Below, piece by piece: positions 11,580 through 24,200 of a DNA stretch of 64,000 nt. The notes under the pieces are model-generated. The model made no database searches, had not been told where the DNA came from, and worked only from the letters and a program-made list of their open reading frames with translations. Position numbers and translations under genes: made by a program. Source of the DNA: Bimastos eiseni (Eukaryota > Annelida > Clitellata > Crassiclitellata > Lumbricidae); contig OY365807.1 of assembly GCA_959347315.1 (NCBI GenBank), forward strand, positions 58,930,884 through 58,994,883, read 5' to 3'. Within the stretch, counting starts at the first letter, position 1, and each line of letters begins with the position of its first letter.

Positions 11580-13040
11580 GTATATCTTAAGGCAAGGTAA
11601 GCTACAAATATGTAGTTCATCTATCGTCATGCAAAATGGTCTACATGAACAAAAGTTTACAACTAGATCTGTAAAGATAAGTTTTGGGCGATGCCACGAC
11701 GATATTCCAGCACAGGACGATTAACGTAGTCGGCGACGATGGCTTTGATTCCAGTAAACGTACGTTCATGAAAGTGCGAACATATTAGGAATATAGCATA
11801 TGGTTCATGTACAGCAAACTAACTGCTTCATTGAATTGATTATTTACTTCAAAGACTTCAAGGCACACTTTTGAAAAGATAGAGTAAGGGTGTGATAAGT
11901 TGGTGGACAATTAACAGGGCCTCTATAAGTAATTAAATGCGCGGTTATGATCGAAGCGACAATCAGCCACGCGCGGTCATTGGCCGCGTGCTTTTGTGCA
12001 CGCGGTCAGTGGCTGTTCTAGGTTTTTCCATTACGGGGTAAGGGTCCAGAGGGCCGAGGACCCGGGAGGTGGGCCAGTTGGATACCCGAATTTGTTGAAA
12101 CTGAGACTGCTAGGCATAGCTCCACACTGAATGACAACGTCCAGACACGTGCAGGGTAACGTGAATTCTTCACATTAACGACCTCTGGATATTTGGTTAT
12201 AGAATGACGTCATTTAAAAGTAAAGCATTAACTACGCACAATACATACACTTCATGAAAATCAAGCTTACGATTGTCATGTCAAGAGTCTAACTGACCCA
12301 CAAATGTATCCATGGTAATGGAGTTTGCGTGAACAGATTCAATCGAGAACATTGTCAGACTACTTAGACGAATATCAGACAGTGCTTTGTGGACATGCCT
12401 TAAATAATTTGAGAACAGAAAAGCTTTCCTGACAGGCTGTTTATGCTACTGGTAAAACAATGCTATGTATGACATCTGCACATTTACCAGCAAGAGCATG
12501 TATGTCACGACTGAGATGAAGAGCAGCATTTTCTGTTTCTGTTTTCCATCGAAGTATATAATACAGACGAAATAATAATATTATAATTCTGCGTCCGATG
12601 CTCGTTTTCTGCTTAAAATAATATACTGTCGAGGAATCGACGTTTTACGTAGATTCACAAGTGGCGGAGTATTCTGCACTCGAGCTTGTTTCTTAATTGC
12701 TAATCGAACAATCGATGCCCTGATCTAATTAAATGGATTCGTCTTATATGAAGCCTCCCTACGAACACGTCTGCTACGAATTGCAATTATTCTATTTTAG
12801 CATGCGGTTGTGAACATAACGAATGTTTTTTTTTCTAAACATGCATCAAAAGTCATTTTTCTCCAGCTAAATATTTGAATTCAACATTTTTAATTTCAGA
12901 TATTGAAAGAAGATATATTTGTTTATTTTATAACTGTATACCATAAAACGATTTTCTGTGTTTTTGACCCCTCTCACCTATTTCAGCCTTTATCTCAATA
13001 ACCAGCAGCCGACAACCGGAGGGTTTTGACCTTCCGCCTC
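11580..13040. other. Intergenic, nothing recognised
   Basis: There is no open frame of note, no clear transposon end and no tandem array. A short GC-rich patch with CGCGCGG and GCCGCGTG words lies at about 11940-12000. Confidence 0.5.
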
Positions 13041-13047
13041 ACATTTT

Positions 13048-13349
13048 GTTTAATTAAATACTCCAAAACACACTTTTAAAATTCTTTTTACCTATCCAGC
13101 TTCCATTTAAGCATAATATTATTATCACCAATCCTGTTTCTACGTACAAAATACACGATATAATGAAGGAAATAATTAAATACGCCAAAATACACCGCAA
13201 GTACACGAGAAAATAAACTACGCCAAAATCCCACTGCATTGATATTGATTCCAACTGGCTGCAACCACAGCATGATTTCTTGCTAGTTTTCGGATGTCAA
13301 CACTGGAAGGCCAGCAACAATGATCAACACCACTGTGATCAACATCATA

Positions 13350-13401
<52 letters not shown>

Positions 13402-14600
13402 CGGTAATTTATGGTTTTAGCGTCCCAAGAAATGTAGGCCCATGCATGGTTTAGGCCACAAGTGGGACAGACTATCAAATAATACTTCGATCCAGCTTCT
13501 ATTTAAGCAATATATTAATCAATCCAGCCTCCATATACGTATATTTATTTTCATCAATCGAGTTTTTTCGTGTACACAACTTTATTTACATCCGTCACAT
13601 CGACATCCTCGAATCAAACCGGCTGCGCTAAAATACACTTATAACAAAAGAAATAAAGGTAAAAGTATATTTTAGCGTATTTTATCATGCCATTGTGCTT
13701 CTAGTGCATCTTAGCGTATTTTATTATTTGCCTTAAATACATGTCCAACTCTAGCTTAAATGGAAACGGGAGCGATGAGAAAGAAGAATGTGCAAGTAGA
13801 AACTGGATTGATGAAAGAAATAATGCTTAAATGGAAGCTGGATTGATGAAAATATCATACTTAATTGATGCGAGAATGTCGTTGCGTTGGACGCGTAATC
13901 GATGTAAACAAGGCCGTGTACGTGCGCAAAAACCTGACTAATTAAAAGAAATATACCTAAATGCAAGCTGGATCGATGAAAAGAAAATTAATATACTTAA
14001 ATGGAGGCTGGATCGACGAAGAGAAATACGCATGAATGGAAGCTGTATCGATGAAAATATCATTCATAATTAGTAGTGGAGGCGCTGGCCTTGAAAATTT
14101 GGTACGCAATAGCGGCAATACGCATGTTCCGCACATGATGTTCATTTTAAAACATATTGAAAGATGTACCATAATTCCGTTAAAAATTGATCTTTTATCT
14201 TTCTTTTGGTACGCAATTGCGTATTTTGCTTCCATGCAGCGCCGTTACTGATAATTACAAGTTCGATTGATGACAAAATGGAGTCGCGATGGAATCTAGT
14301 GGAATTTCTGATCAACATTTTCCTTAATTAAATACTCTAAGACACACTTTTAAAATGTTTTTCATCGATCCAGCTTCCATTTAAGCATACCTATCATCAT
14401 CAATCAAATTTCTACTTACATAACACGTGATATAATGAAGGAAATAATTAAATACGCTAAAATACACCGCAAGCACACGAGGTAATAAAATACGCTAAAA
14501 TACACTTTTTACCGAAATAAACATATGGAAGCTGGATCGATGAAAAGGATCATATATCTAAGTAGAAGCTGGATTTATGAAATCAATTGTGCTGTTTTGG
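13048..14600. mobile_element. Nested palindromic MITE-like repeat cluster
   Basis: A block of about 190 bp at 13048-13240 is repeated directly at 14329-14515. Both contain TCCAGCTTCCATTTAAGCA and ACGC(C/T)AAAATACACCGCA. Between them, 13658-13840 carries the opposite-strand version (TATTTTAGCGTATTTTAT, then AAATGG and GGATTGATGAAA words), also found at 18711-18890. The words GGAAGCTGGAT and GATGAAAAGAA recur about ten times in the cluster and again near 19180, 20285 and 63090. Inverted copies of the same ends suggest a non-autonomous DNA element family, but complete borders were not resolved. Confidence 0.6.
13351..13400. repeat. (TA)n microsatellite
   Basis: About 25 uninterrupted TA units inside the palindromic repeat cluster. 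Confidence 0.95.
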
Positions 14601-15123
14601 TACAGTTTTGAGTGTTTCTTGAGTACTCTGCTTACCGTTAATTTTTTGAGACGCTATAACCATGAATTACCTATATGCCATTTAATATAGAAAGTAATTT
14701 CAATTTATTTATTTACCAAATTTTACGACGACCGATTCTTCAAACGAAAATCGAAAAGGTATACCTAATGATTATTAAATATTTGAAAATTGTCTGCCGG
14801 AAATGTTAATAACAGTACTGCTAATACCGAAGAGCTTGTATTACTAGAGAAAAAGAGTTGAGACGTTTTTTTATAAGATTAAATGCAAAGTCCTTGGATC
14901 AAATGGCAACTCAAAGAACTCAGTTTAGTTAATTCATTTCAGAGGGATTAGTTAATTGAACGATATTTTTTAGTCCCGACATGAAATTTATGTTTATTGA
15001 TTCATCAAATAAATCAATTATATTAATTTGCGTGTGCGAGTCATGGTAATGATTCAATCGATTTTTATTATAGCCCCATGTTTATCGCGGAAAATATTAG
15101 TTTCCATAATAATATTAATAATA

Positions 15124-15517
<394 letters not shown>

Positions 15518-15745
15518 CAGGGCTGTAAACATGTTGGTTTTTTGGTTATTTGTTTTTAGTTTTTTCAAAAAAACAAAAGTTCCTAAAAATGGCAATTTTG
15601 GGCATTTTGGTTTTTTAAATTATTTTTATTAAATTTAGTAATATTACTATTATTTTACTAATTGTGTGTTATTCAGTCCGAAACCAAGCTAAATTAATCA
15701 TAAAAACGAGTTTGAGCTCTTTGCCATGCTGTGTTTGATGCTTTT
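15518..15745 (+). mobile_element. hAT-like element, copy B (truncated)
   Basis: It begins CAGGGCTGTAAACATG and follows the minus strand of the 1096-1415 copy for about 220 bp. Shared landmarks include TTTTATTAAATT, TAATTGTGTGTTA and GAGCTCTTT, then similarity stops near 15745. The second terminus is missing, so this copy is incomplete. Confidence 0.6.
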
Positions 15746-15769
15746 TATAACAAAATTGAAATGCAAAAT

Positions 15770-16960
15770 TCTGTCGGACAATGAAACATCAGAAAACGGC
15801 TTCAACGACTTCCTGCGGACAAACCGAGAGACTACGCTACTTCTGTGGGCGGTGCTCTTCAAGGGAAAGGCTCTAGATGATGCTCTTCAAGACCGCTTAG
15901 TCAGAATCTGATGGACCTTCAAACACATGGACCACTGGTGCTACTACGATCATGTTTCGGTGCCCCGGGGATGAAATACTTACTGCGTTCCGCCCATGCT
16001 GGGGTCATCCTCTCTTGAAGGTAATAGACAACCAGATGAGACTAGGACTAGAAGCGACAATCAACATCAAGTTCGATGATATCCAGTGGAAACAGGCCAC
16101 GCTCCCGATCAGAGATGGTGGTCTCGGGATTAGAAGGGTATCGATGCTGACTTCCTCTGCTTATTTAGTTTCAGTTGCGTCAACCAGAAATCTCGGGGCC
16201 GCAATCCTCGACGGCAATTAGTGGACGGACAGATCATTGGAGGAAATACTGCAGGCCAGCAGTACGTCAATGCCGAGTCGAGAAGAGTCTACGATCAACG
16301 CACAGAAAGCATGGGAAAGACCCTTAATAGATCTAGTCAGAGCATAAGTGTGGTTCTCACTTAACGACCCACTCAACAGGGCAAGATTAGGGGCAGTGAC
16401 ATCCTCACACGCGAGCGACTGGCTGTCTATGGTACCCATAACATCATGCGGTCTATGTCTTAGCAACGAGGCCGTCAGAGGGGCGATAGGCCTGCGCTTA
16501 GGCCTTAACTTATGCGCGCCACACCAGTGCCAATGCGGCGAAACGACGGACCAAGAAGGACATCACGGTCTGGTCGACAAACAATCTGTGAGTCGATCCA
16601 GCAGGCACTTTACAATGGATGACGTCATATGGAGGGCCCTCCAGATGCGGACATCCAAGCACCAATGAAACGCCTGGGATGTTCTGTAGTGACGGTAAAT
16701 TTACGGATGGGGCGACGCTGATACCGTGGCAAATACATTGCTTGGGACGCCACCAGTCTCCAAACATACGCCACATCATACGTCCATCTGATACGTCCAG
16801 CTTATGGGTCCCATCTGACAATGCCGCTGGAGCAGTGTGAAATATTGAGCTTAAGTAAAAATCGGGCCTTTGCAATTTGGATCATTCATGGAATAGCCTT
16901 CCCAAAACATTCGGTCTCTATGTTTCTGAAATCGTTGACGAATCTCAGATCAGTTTCAAT
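15770..16960 (+). mobile_element. Decayed non-LTR reverse transcriptase, C-terminal part
   Basis: Several frames in order match a retroelement C-terminal region widespread in invertebrates. FKGKALDDALQDRL lies at about 15860. A segment in shifted frames at about 15920-16010 reads like LLRSCFGAPRMKYLLR. QWKQATLPIRDGGLGIRR lies at about 16084-16137. RLGLNLCAPHQCQCGE (16495-16540) carries the CxC part of a zinc-knuckle-like CxC...H segment and is followed by a GHHGLV word. Stops and frameshifts are frequent, so it is a pseudogene. The exact clade is not determined. Confidence 0.65.
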
Positions 16961-17405
16961 CAGAAATACATGATGAGCTGTTCTAGATTCCGTTTGAGTA
17001 GCAATAGCCTGAAATAGTGTGCCGAACCTCTCTTAGGTCCGCCACCGGGCGTTCACATATTAGCAGCTGCTGGGGCTAACGCCCAGGAAAAACCTTGAGT
17101 TCCTTCCCGACTTCTGCTGGTACCCCGGAAGGCCGAGTCCGAGGTTCTCCCTTCTTCTTGACTGTCCGCTGAGTAAGGACTGCCCGGTCTGGCGCAGGAT
17201 TTCACGACTGCTACTAATTCGAATGTCACTAGGTTCGAGACGGAATCAATCGTTTTTCGACAAATATCTCTTTATGCAAATCAAACGCAGCAGCTAACAT
17301 TTAGCTCATTAAACAGAATCAACATGTATCGACCACAGTCATTGTCGAATCGAGCTCTAATCGTGTAACAACAACCAAAAAGTTAACCTAGTAATCACAT
17401 GCAGT
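16960..17405. other. Intergenic, nothing recognised
   Basis: No gene or repeat of clear type. A CCCGGAAGG and CCGAGTCCGAGG-rich patch lies at about 17120-17150. Confidence 0.4.
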
Positions 17406-17854
17406 CAGTGTTGTATGCAAGACTTGAAACTTCAAGACCAAGACGAGAACGAGACAGCGAGGTGCCGAGACCGAGACCGAGACCAAGACACAGTAGACAC
17501 TAAGTTCAAGACAGTACGAGACATTAAAGACAAATGATCTTATATAAAATGCCGTGAAACGCTAATGTATCAGTGTTCGGGAATAATGTTATTTGTAATT
17601 TCAATTTGAAACTTATATTGCATATAATACAAATTCCTGAGAACTGTTGTGATATTGCCGCGAAGATTTTAAGACATCACGCGAAACTTATCGAGACCGC
17701 TTGTTCGAGATAGAATAAGACATTCACTTCAAGACAGTTTCTAAAAATTCGAGACACTACCTCGAGAACGAGGCCTAGACAGCAGGCTTTCGAGACCGAG
17801 ACACTAATAAACTGTCTCGAGACCGAGACACTGTCTTGAGACCATACAACTCTG
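17406..17854. mobile_element. hAT-type non-autonomous element rich in GAGACCGAGAC
   Basis: 449 bp flanked by a perfect 8 bp direct repeat CATGCAGT (17398-17405 and 17855-17862). The ends are inverted: CAGTGTTGTATG on the left and CATACAACTCTG on the right. Both subterminal regions are full of CGAGAC and GTCTCG words, which would pair. The 8 bp duplication and CAG start point to the hAT superfamily. A related copy is nested at 34992-35820. Confidence 0.85.
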
Positions 17855-17890
17855 CATGCAGTCATGCTTTATCTTTATATAGCTTCCAGA

Positions 17891-17980
17891 GGGAGCACAA
17901 AATGCTCCCATAGGGAGCACAAATTGCTCCCATTGGGAGCACAAATTGCTCCCACAGTGAGCACAAATTGCTCCCACAGG
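17891..17980. repeat. Four tandem self-complementary units
   Basis: Four units of about 22-23 bp. Most have GGGAGCA, a 5-base CAAAT-like loop and TGCTCCC, a perfect 7 bp stem. The array would form a row of small hairpins on either strand. Confidence 0.85.
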
Positions 17981-18652
17981 TTACACCGGCGAAAACAAGC
18001 CACAATAGCTTCAAAATTCAGTTGAGTGTAGCTAAAGCAGCGCTGGCAAATATGTTGGTGCCCTGCGCTTGGTTTTCGAGTGGCGCTTTAGAAGTTTGGA
18101 GTTTTAAATCATGATAATTAATGATCAATGATTCCACTATTAAAATAATTCTCCACCGCTTTGAAACAATTCTCTTCCAGCAAGGTAGGCTTTACTCCTC
18201 CTTAGCTTAGTGGTTGTTTTGGGAAGTCAGCTCGTATTTAGTCTGACCTGAGGAATGATCAAGGACCAATATAATGTAAATTTTGATCTTCTAAAGTTTC
18301 TCAGCGACCACAAAAGCTAGAAGGACCGTGAAGATGCTGTATGGTTAGACCTTAACTAAAGCGCTATAATAATTAACTTACTTATTTCCTTTCTTCTGTA
18401 AATGGAATGACCGTTGTTTTGTGGAGAAATTGTCAGACAAATTTGGCACTTAGTCTGTTATATGAAGTCATTGGTTATTCCAAAGAAACAGATTGTTCAT
18501 TTGATTATTTATTCCTGTGAATATGCGTGCATATCGACAGCAACTCGAAGCAGTTGGCATTTACTGAGGGTAAGTCAAGCAGATTTCTTGCGAAATGAGT
18601 TATCGTCCTAGCATGGAGGTTTCTGGATAGCTCTGCTTAAATGCGATTTATA

Positions 18653-20121
18653 TGGGCACTGGTAAAATGCTGATATGCTGGTTTTCTGATCTGGAGCAGG
18701 TAAAATGCTGGGTAAAAGTGTATTTTAGCGTATTTTATTATACCCTGGTGCCTCTAATGTATTTTAGCGTATTTTATTATTTGACGGGAATCGATGCTCA
18801 ACTGTGGCTTAATTGGAGACGGGATCGATGTAAAAGACGAATGTACAAGTAAAAACTGGATGATGCAAGAAATTATGCTTAAATTGCAGTCCGTGATCTG
18901 GGAGTTATCCTTTACTCTGAGCTCACTCTCAACATTCGAACCTAGTTGCGCGGAGCTATTACTACCAGTAATACCACTCGTCAGATACGAGTGATCTCTC
19001 GCTCTCTCTCGCAACATGGTTTTTGTGCGGGATCAACTCGAATCATCGAAACCCGAAAACGCTGAAAAGACCAAAAAGCCCGATTCCCCCAAAATAGCAA
19101 TGTACTATTAAAAAGCCTTAAACTATCTCAGAACAGTGCAATTCATTCATCAATTCCGCTTCTGCATGAATTCTTTAAATCGATCCAGCTTCCATTTAAG
19201 CAGAACCCATTTTATCAATCCAGCTTCGTTTTCGGGGATATGGCGGAAATCAGTTTCGGGTTTCGGCGAGTCGCTACGCACCCTTTTGTGCATGCCTCTG
19301 TTATTGCTCGAGTTGACCATTGTTGTTCCTTACATCATGGCCTTCCTCTTGTCGTTTTGGGGTGGTTGAATCGGTTCCTGCTTTCGGCTGTTCGGCTTAC
19401 TGGGCAGTTTCCTAAGTCCTCAGGATCACATGATAATTCAACTACTGAAGAACGAGACCCAATACTTCACCGTGGAATCCCATCCAAGCTGAAATAGCTG
19501 TACGATCCACACCGCTCCTCTGATACTGACCACATGACAGTTAAAAACGAAGTTGGCCATCAACTGCGCTGTCAGTATATGTCGGTGCCATAGCACTACC
19601 TGCTACTTGTGTGTCACGTGCGAAGTCGGCATGCACGCCAAGTGCTTTGCAGAATACCACGAAAACAAGTGTCAGTATACTTGATTCGGTTTGCGGCAGC
19701 AGAAACAATTTTATTAAAATAAACACAAACATAATCGGTTAACTAATGGAACATTATTGTAATATTAAAATTCGCATTTCCTGCCGATGTTGTGAAAACG
19801 CAACTTCCGGTAACTAGGGCACCTGGTTTCAATAAAAAAAATCCTCTGTCAAATGTCTATTGGCACCATATTGATGCTCTACGATCAGTAACACACCAAT
19901 CCGTAGACTATTTCTAATAGCGGCGATAAATGGGTTAAACCAATAAGGCTTAAAGGCTTCATAAACACTCTGTTTGTTAATATTGCCATTCAGCATTTTA
20001 TCAATCAGCATTTTACTATTCACCTTGCTGATTGTCTGCTTGGTAAAACACTGACCAATTGGCAAGTTCCGATCAGCATTTTACCTATCTCGATCAGCAA
20101 ATCCGCATTTTACCGTGCCCA
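18653..20121. mobile_element. Candidate 1.47 kb DNA element with inverted ends
   Basis: The left end reads TGGGCACTGGTAAAATGC. The complement of the right end reads TGGGCACGGTAAAATGC. Similarity continues, with a second GGTAAAATGCTG word about 30-40 nt inside both ends. The flanks ATTTATA and AATTATA match at 6 of 7 bases, possibly an aged target-site duplication. The interior contains a copy of the palindromic cluster family (18711-18890) and no transposase. The superfamily is not assigned. Confidence 0.55.
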
Positions 20122-20129
20122 AATTATAT

Positions 20130-21120
20130 AACCCTGAACGCTGAATAAATGGCGTTGTTCAGGAAATTAAAGTTAAGAGTTTTATGACTGCAAAATATGG
20201 CTTGAACTGTCACTTAATGAGCAATCTGAGAACTTCAATATGTCACTGCAATCGACAAGACATAGAGGGATCAACCCGAATAGCTTCCATTTAAGCAGAA
20301 TTCTTTTCATCAATCCAGCTTCATTTTGGGGACATGGCGGATATCAGTTTAGGGCATAGATTGGTCGGTGGTACTTCGCAACATCACTGAGCAACCAAAA
20401 TTCCAAAGTGAGCCCGGTTGAAAACCAAGAAACGTAGCTGAGAAGACACGAACGTTCCACGTACTAAAATAGTTTAGGAAGAGGCGTGTTTTAGTTGACA
20501 CCTGAAAGGCAGACTGCAGGGCAACAGTTTCAAATTATTTGCGGTTATCCATTTTAAAGAATTCTGTGCTATGTTCTTGGTCCAGTAGCAATAAGATGTG
20601 ATAAAAAAATGTTTCAAAGGGGTGTGCATCAGTCTGCTGATCTCCTGAGTAGTATATTTTGATCAGACAAATCTTCTGTGGATGAATTTTAGACAAAAAT
20701 GTTACAACTACAAACCTTTGGCACAACCATCGGCATTGTATATTCCCCACATGTGCAGTGTATGTGAGTTTAAAATAAACTTAAAATAGCTGAATTGTGG
20801 ATAGGCAAGCAGCAATCTGATTTTTTGTCATAAAGCCTCGTGAAGGTGGGTTATGGTTAGGGTAGGCCTCGTGAGGGTTGGTGTAATGGTTAGTATCATC
20901 GTCAGGTAAAATGTGGAAACAGTGAGCTCTATAAAAAATTTCTCCATGCGTTGCATGGATGATTATGAAGCTTAGAAGCATCATGCATTTGGATCCTGAA
21001 ATCTCTTCAACTTGGTATTTTATTAATATACAAAAATCTCGTTAATGTTGGTTTTGGAAAAAATTCTTTGTTTTGTTTAGGAAAACATAAGTTAATTGGA
21101 TTAAATATTAATTAATTGCA
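20130..21120. other. Upstream region of the CLK gene
   Basis: No coding sequence recognised. One more copy of the CTTCCATTTAAGCAGAA repeat word lies at about 20284-20335. A promoter and first non-coding exon of the kinase gene could be here, but no core promoter motif stands out. Confidence 0.4.
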
Positions 21121-21123
21121 GCC

Positions 21124-21263
21124 ATGCATTCTAAGAAGAGACAGCGGTCGTCGAATTCACAGTCGAGGGAATCATCGTGTGGGAGTCGATACAAGAGGAC
21201 AAAGTCAATGCGGGTGGCCGAATCAGTGAGAGACAAGACCAGTGAACTAGATTCACCACAATG
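21124..21263 (+). CDS. CLK: CLK exon 1 (first coding exon)
   Basis: ATG plus 46 codons and 2 nt; the peptide starts [22 protein letters not shown] sits directly before CC-ATG, so a 5' UTR exon may lie upstream with its acceptor at 21121. The donor ATG|GTAGGT lies in the first unit of the intron 1 repeat. Confidence 0.75.
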
Positions 21264-24200
21264 GTAGGTCCAGACTCTGCTGAGACTTTGGTAAGTCTAT
21301 TTTCTGTTGAGACTTTGTTATGTCTATTTTCTGCTGAGGCTTTGGTAAGTCTATTTTCTGTTGAGACTTTCGTAAGTCTATTTTTTTAAAACTTTGATAG
21401 GTCCATTTGCTGTTGAGACTTTGATCAGTTTTTATTTCATTGAAACTTTGGCTAGTCTATTTTCTGTTGAGACTTTGGTAAGTCCATTTTCTGTTGAGAC
21501 TTTGGTAAGTCCATTTCATTTTGAAACTTTTGTAAGTCCATGTTCTGTTGAAACTTTGATAAGTCTGTATTCTGTTAAACAATGGTGTTTATATTTAGTC
21601 ATTGCCCCAGTGAGCCCATACTCAGGTGAGACTATGATAAATCCATATTAAGCTAAAACATCATTGGTAATTCCATATCCAATCCAGATGCATCGTAAAA
21701 ACGACCACACTTTTGATCATGTCTGATGTCCACCAGAATCTACTGTACTACCAATGGACTTCAAACATATTGAATATAAAGGGTTAGAATCAAATTCCAT
21801 GCCATTTGTAGTACTGACTTGTTTTAACATGATTGGGGGGCTCCATAATGTATTGGTTAGCGTGCTGGCCTGTCAATCAAGAGGTTGGAGTTCAAATCCA
21901 TTCTTCACCTGCGTCTCTAGCCAACTCGGCCATGTTGAATGCACTGACCGTACACTGTCAGTGGAGAAAATGAAGACGCTAATGCTTGATACCATTGGCT
22001 GCCTCAGAGCTAGCTTAAGTGACTGCTCTTCTTCTTCGATGTCATTATTATTGTGAATTCTGTCTACTTTATGAGCAATTTGAACTGTTTTTCTTTCTGT
22101 TTTTGTGTTTTATTCAGTCTGAAATTTCACTTAGGCAGCAACCGACAAAGAAGGCGCAGCTCGCTCCGAGCATCGGAGCAGAAACCGATTTCTCAGCGAC
22201 ATAGCTGCACTCGCCACGGATTCAGCACAGGGAAAGAGAATGCACAAGAGAGCCAGGGCTCTGATCAGGAGGACGCCGGCAGAAGGGGCGAAAACGTCTA
22301 CAGTATATCGAAAGGAGGGCGCGTTCAGGGCAGTTGTGGCCCAACGCGTGAAAGCCAGAGTTCAGGAAGCGAGTACATCGTGAAGAGTCAAAGCACAAGT
22401 CGCGGTGACGTCCGTAGAAGTCGTGGACGTCAGAATCGAAAGATCGAGCGATCTGGTTCTGTGATCAAGAGATCAGCCTCAGAGCAGAATGATTCAGAGT
22501 CAGGCTCGAAGAAGAGCTCCAGTTCCGATCGGACCGGCTGGGCCAGGGCTCACACGAGGTCAGACCACCATCACAGTACAACAGGAATTGGTTCGGACAA
22601 GAGATACGCCAGCAGAAAGATCGCCAGTTCCCGGAGAGGAAACAGCAGAGAGTGTGTCGGCTCAAGACGGACTCATCGACACTTGAGCACCAGAACCGTC
22701 AGCTCTCAATCGAGTCAAAGGAGCTTTGGCTCTGAGCACGTATGCTCCGAGCATGACAGGAGCATTGGGTCACAGCAGAGCAGAAACGTCGTCCGCAGGC
22801 GATCCCCTTGCGGAGATAACCTCAGCTCCAAGAGAGGGCTTGGTCTTTCGATGAGCGGCGAGGAGCGGTCCTGGAGTGGACAAAGCTTTGGGAGCAGACG
22901 CCGCAAGCGGAAGAGTTGCAGCCGAGAGAGCGTGAGCCACAAGCGCTGGCGCAGACCGAGTTATTTTGGCGGTCAGACAAAAGAGGTGTATTCGATGACA
23001 AAATGCAGCCTGGACGCTTTCGACGAACCCAGGAAGATGCACAGATCTGATTCGAACCATGCTGGCAGTCGCAGCCCCGGTTGTCTTCCTTCACTGGGCC
23101 GGGTTTCCAGCCGTCTGGTCCAAGAGGCCCTAGACCAGATCTGGACAAGAGGCAGGAGTGGCTCAAGGAGGAGTCCCATCCAGCCTAAAGATCCCTATAG
23201 AGGGTTTGTTCGAGAAAATCGTGGCATCGGTTACTGCTCAGAGCGAGGCTGCAGCTCAGAAAGAGACTACAACTTAGTAAGAGGCGTTTACAGCCCCAAA
23301 GGACGCTTCCGCTCAAAGAAAGTCTATAGCCCATCTCAGGGCATCGGGTCGTACAGGGACTGTCGCCCTGGGGGTCGTCGGTCGGATCGGGGTTATTCAC
23401 CGTCGGTGAGGGACTACTATTCGGATAGGAACACAGACTACTGCATTTATCCTTATGACACTTTAGACAGCAACCATTTCAGACCACACTTTGCCAAAAA
23501 CGAACCTGCAGAGCTGTGGCAAAGAAGTCGCGTCGGGCGACATCATGACCAGTACTCGCAAAGCAGAAGTCCCCATCGAGGTCGAAGTCGGAACCACGGA
23601 AGGCAGCGGGACAGCTGGAGACGTTTGGGAAAAAGAGGCGGGGGGTATTACGATGATTCTGCTGCCTACAGGTTCTGTCATGACTATACGTCGTACACCC
23701 GTAGCAGAAGTCGCCAGAATCATGGTCGTCATGACTGGAGTTGGCAGCGTAAAGATTGTCGAAGTCGCAGTTTTCACAGAAGTTGGCAAAGTCAAAGCTG
23801 TGACAGAAGTCGCAAAAGTCGCAGCTGGCGGCATTCTAGGATCTACAAAGCCTATGCATCAAGCGGTCGCCAAAACCACGGACACCATCGCTTTTCAAGT
23901 TCCAGAAGTCAAAGATTTTCAAACGATCGACTCAGTGGTGAAAGTCGACGTCATTGGCGAAGTCGAAGCATCAGCAGTTGGCAGAAGAGGGGTCGAAGTC
24001 ACAGCAGTTCGCAGCGTTTCGGTCGAAGTCGCCGTCGTCGGCAAAATCACTCATATTCGACTGTGTCTCGGCGCTTTCGAAGTCATCGACTCAGACGGCC
24101 GACGAGCGACAGCGACTGGAGTCGTGCCGACAGTCGATGTCGACAACACAACTCCTACACTCGAAGTCGTTACAGTCGAAGTCGTTACAGTCGACGTCGT

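Noticed and set aside
21838..21905. tRNA-Asp gene
   Set aside because: A and B boxes are present but the anticodon and acceptor stems do not pair; it is a tRNA-derived repeat.
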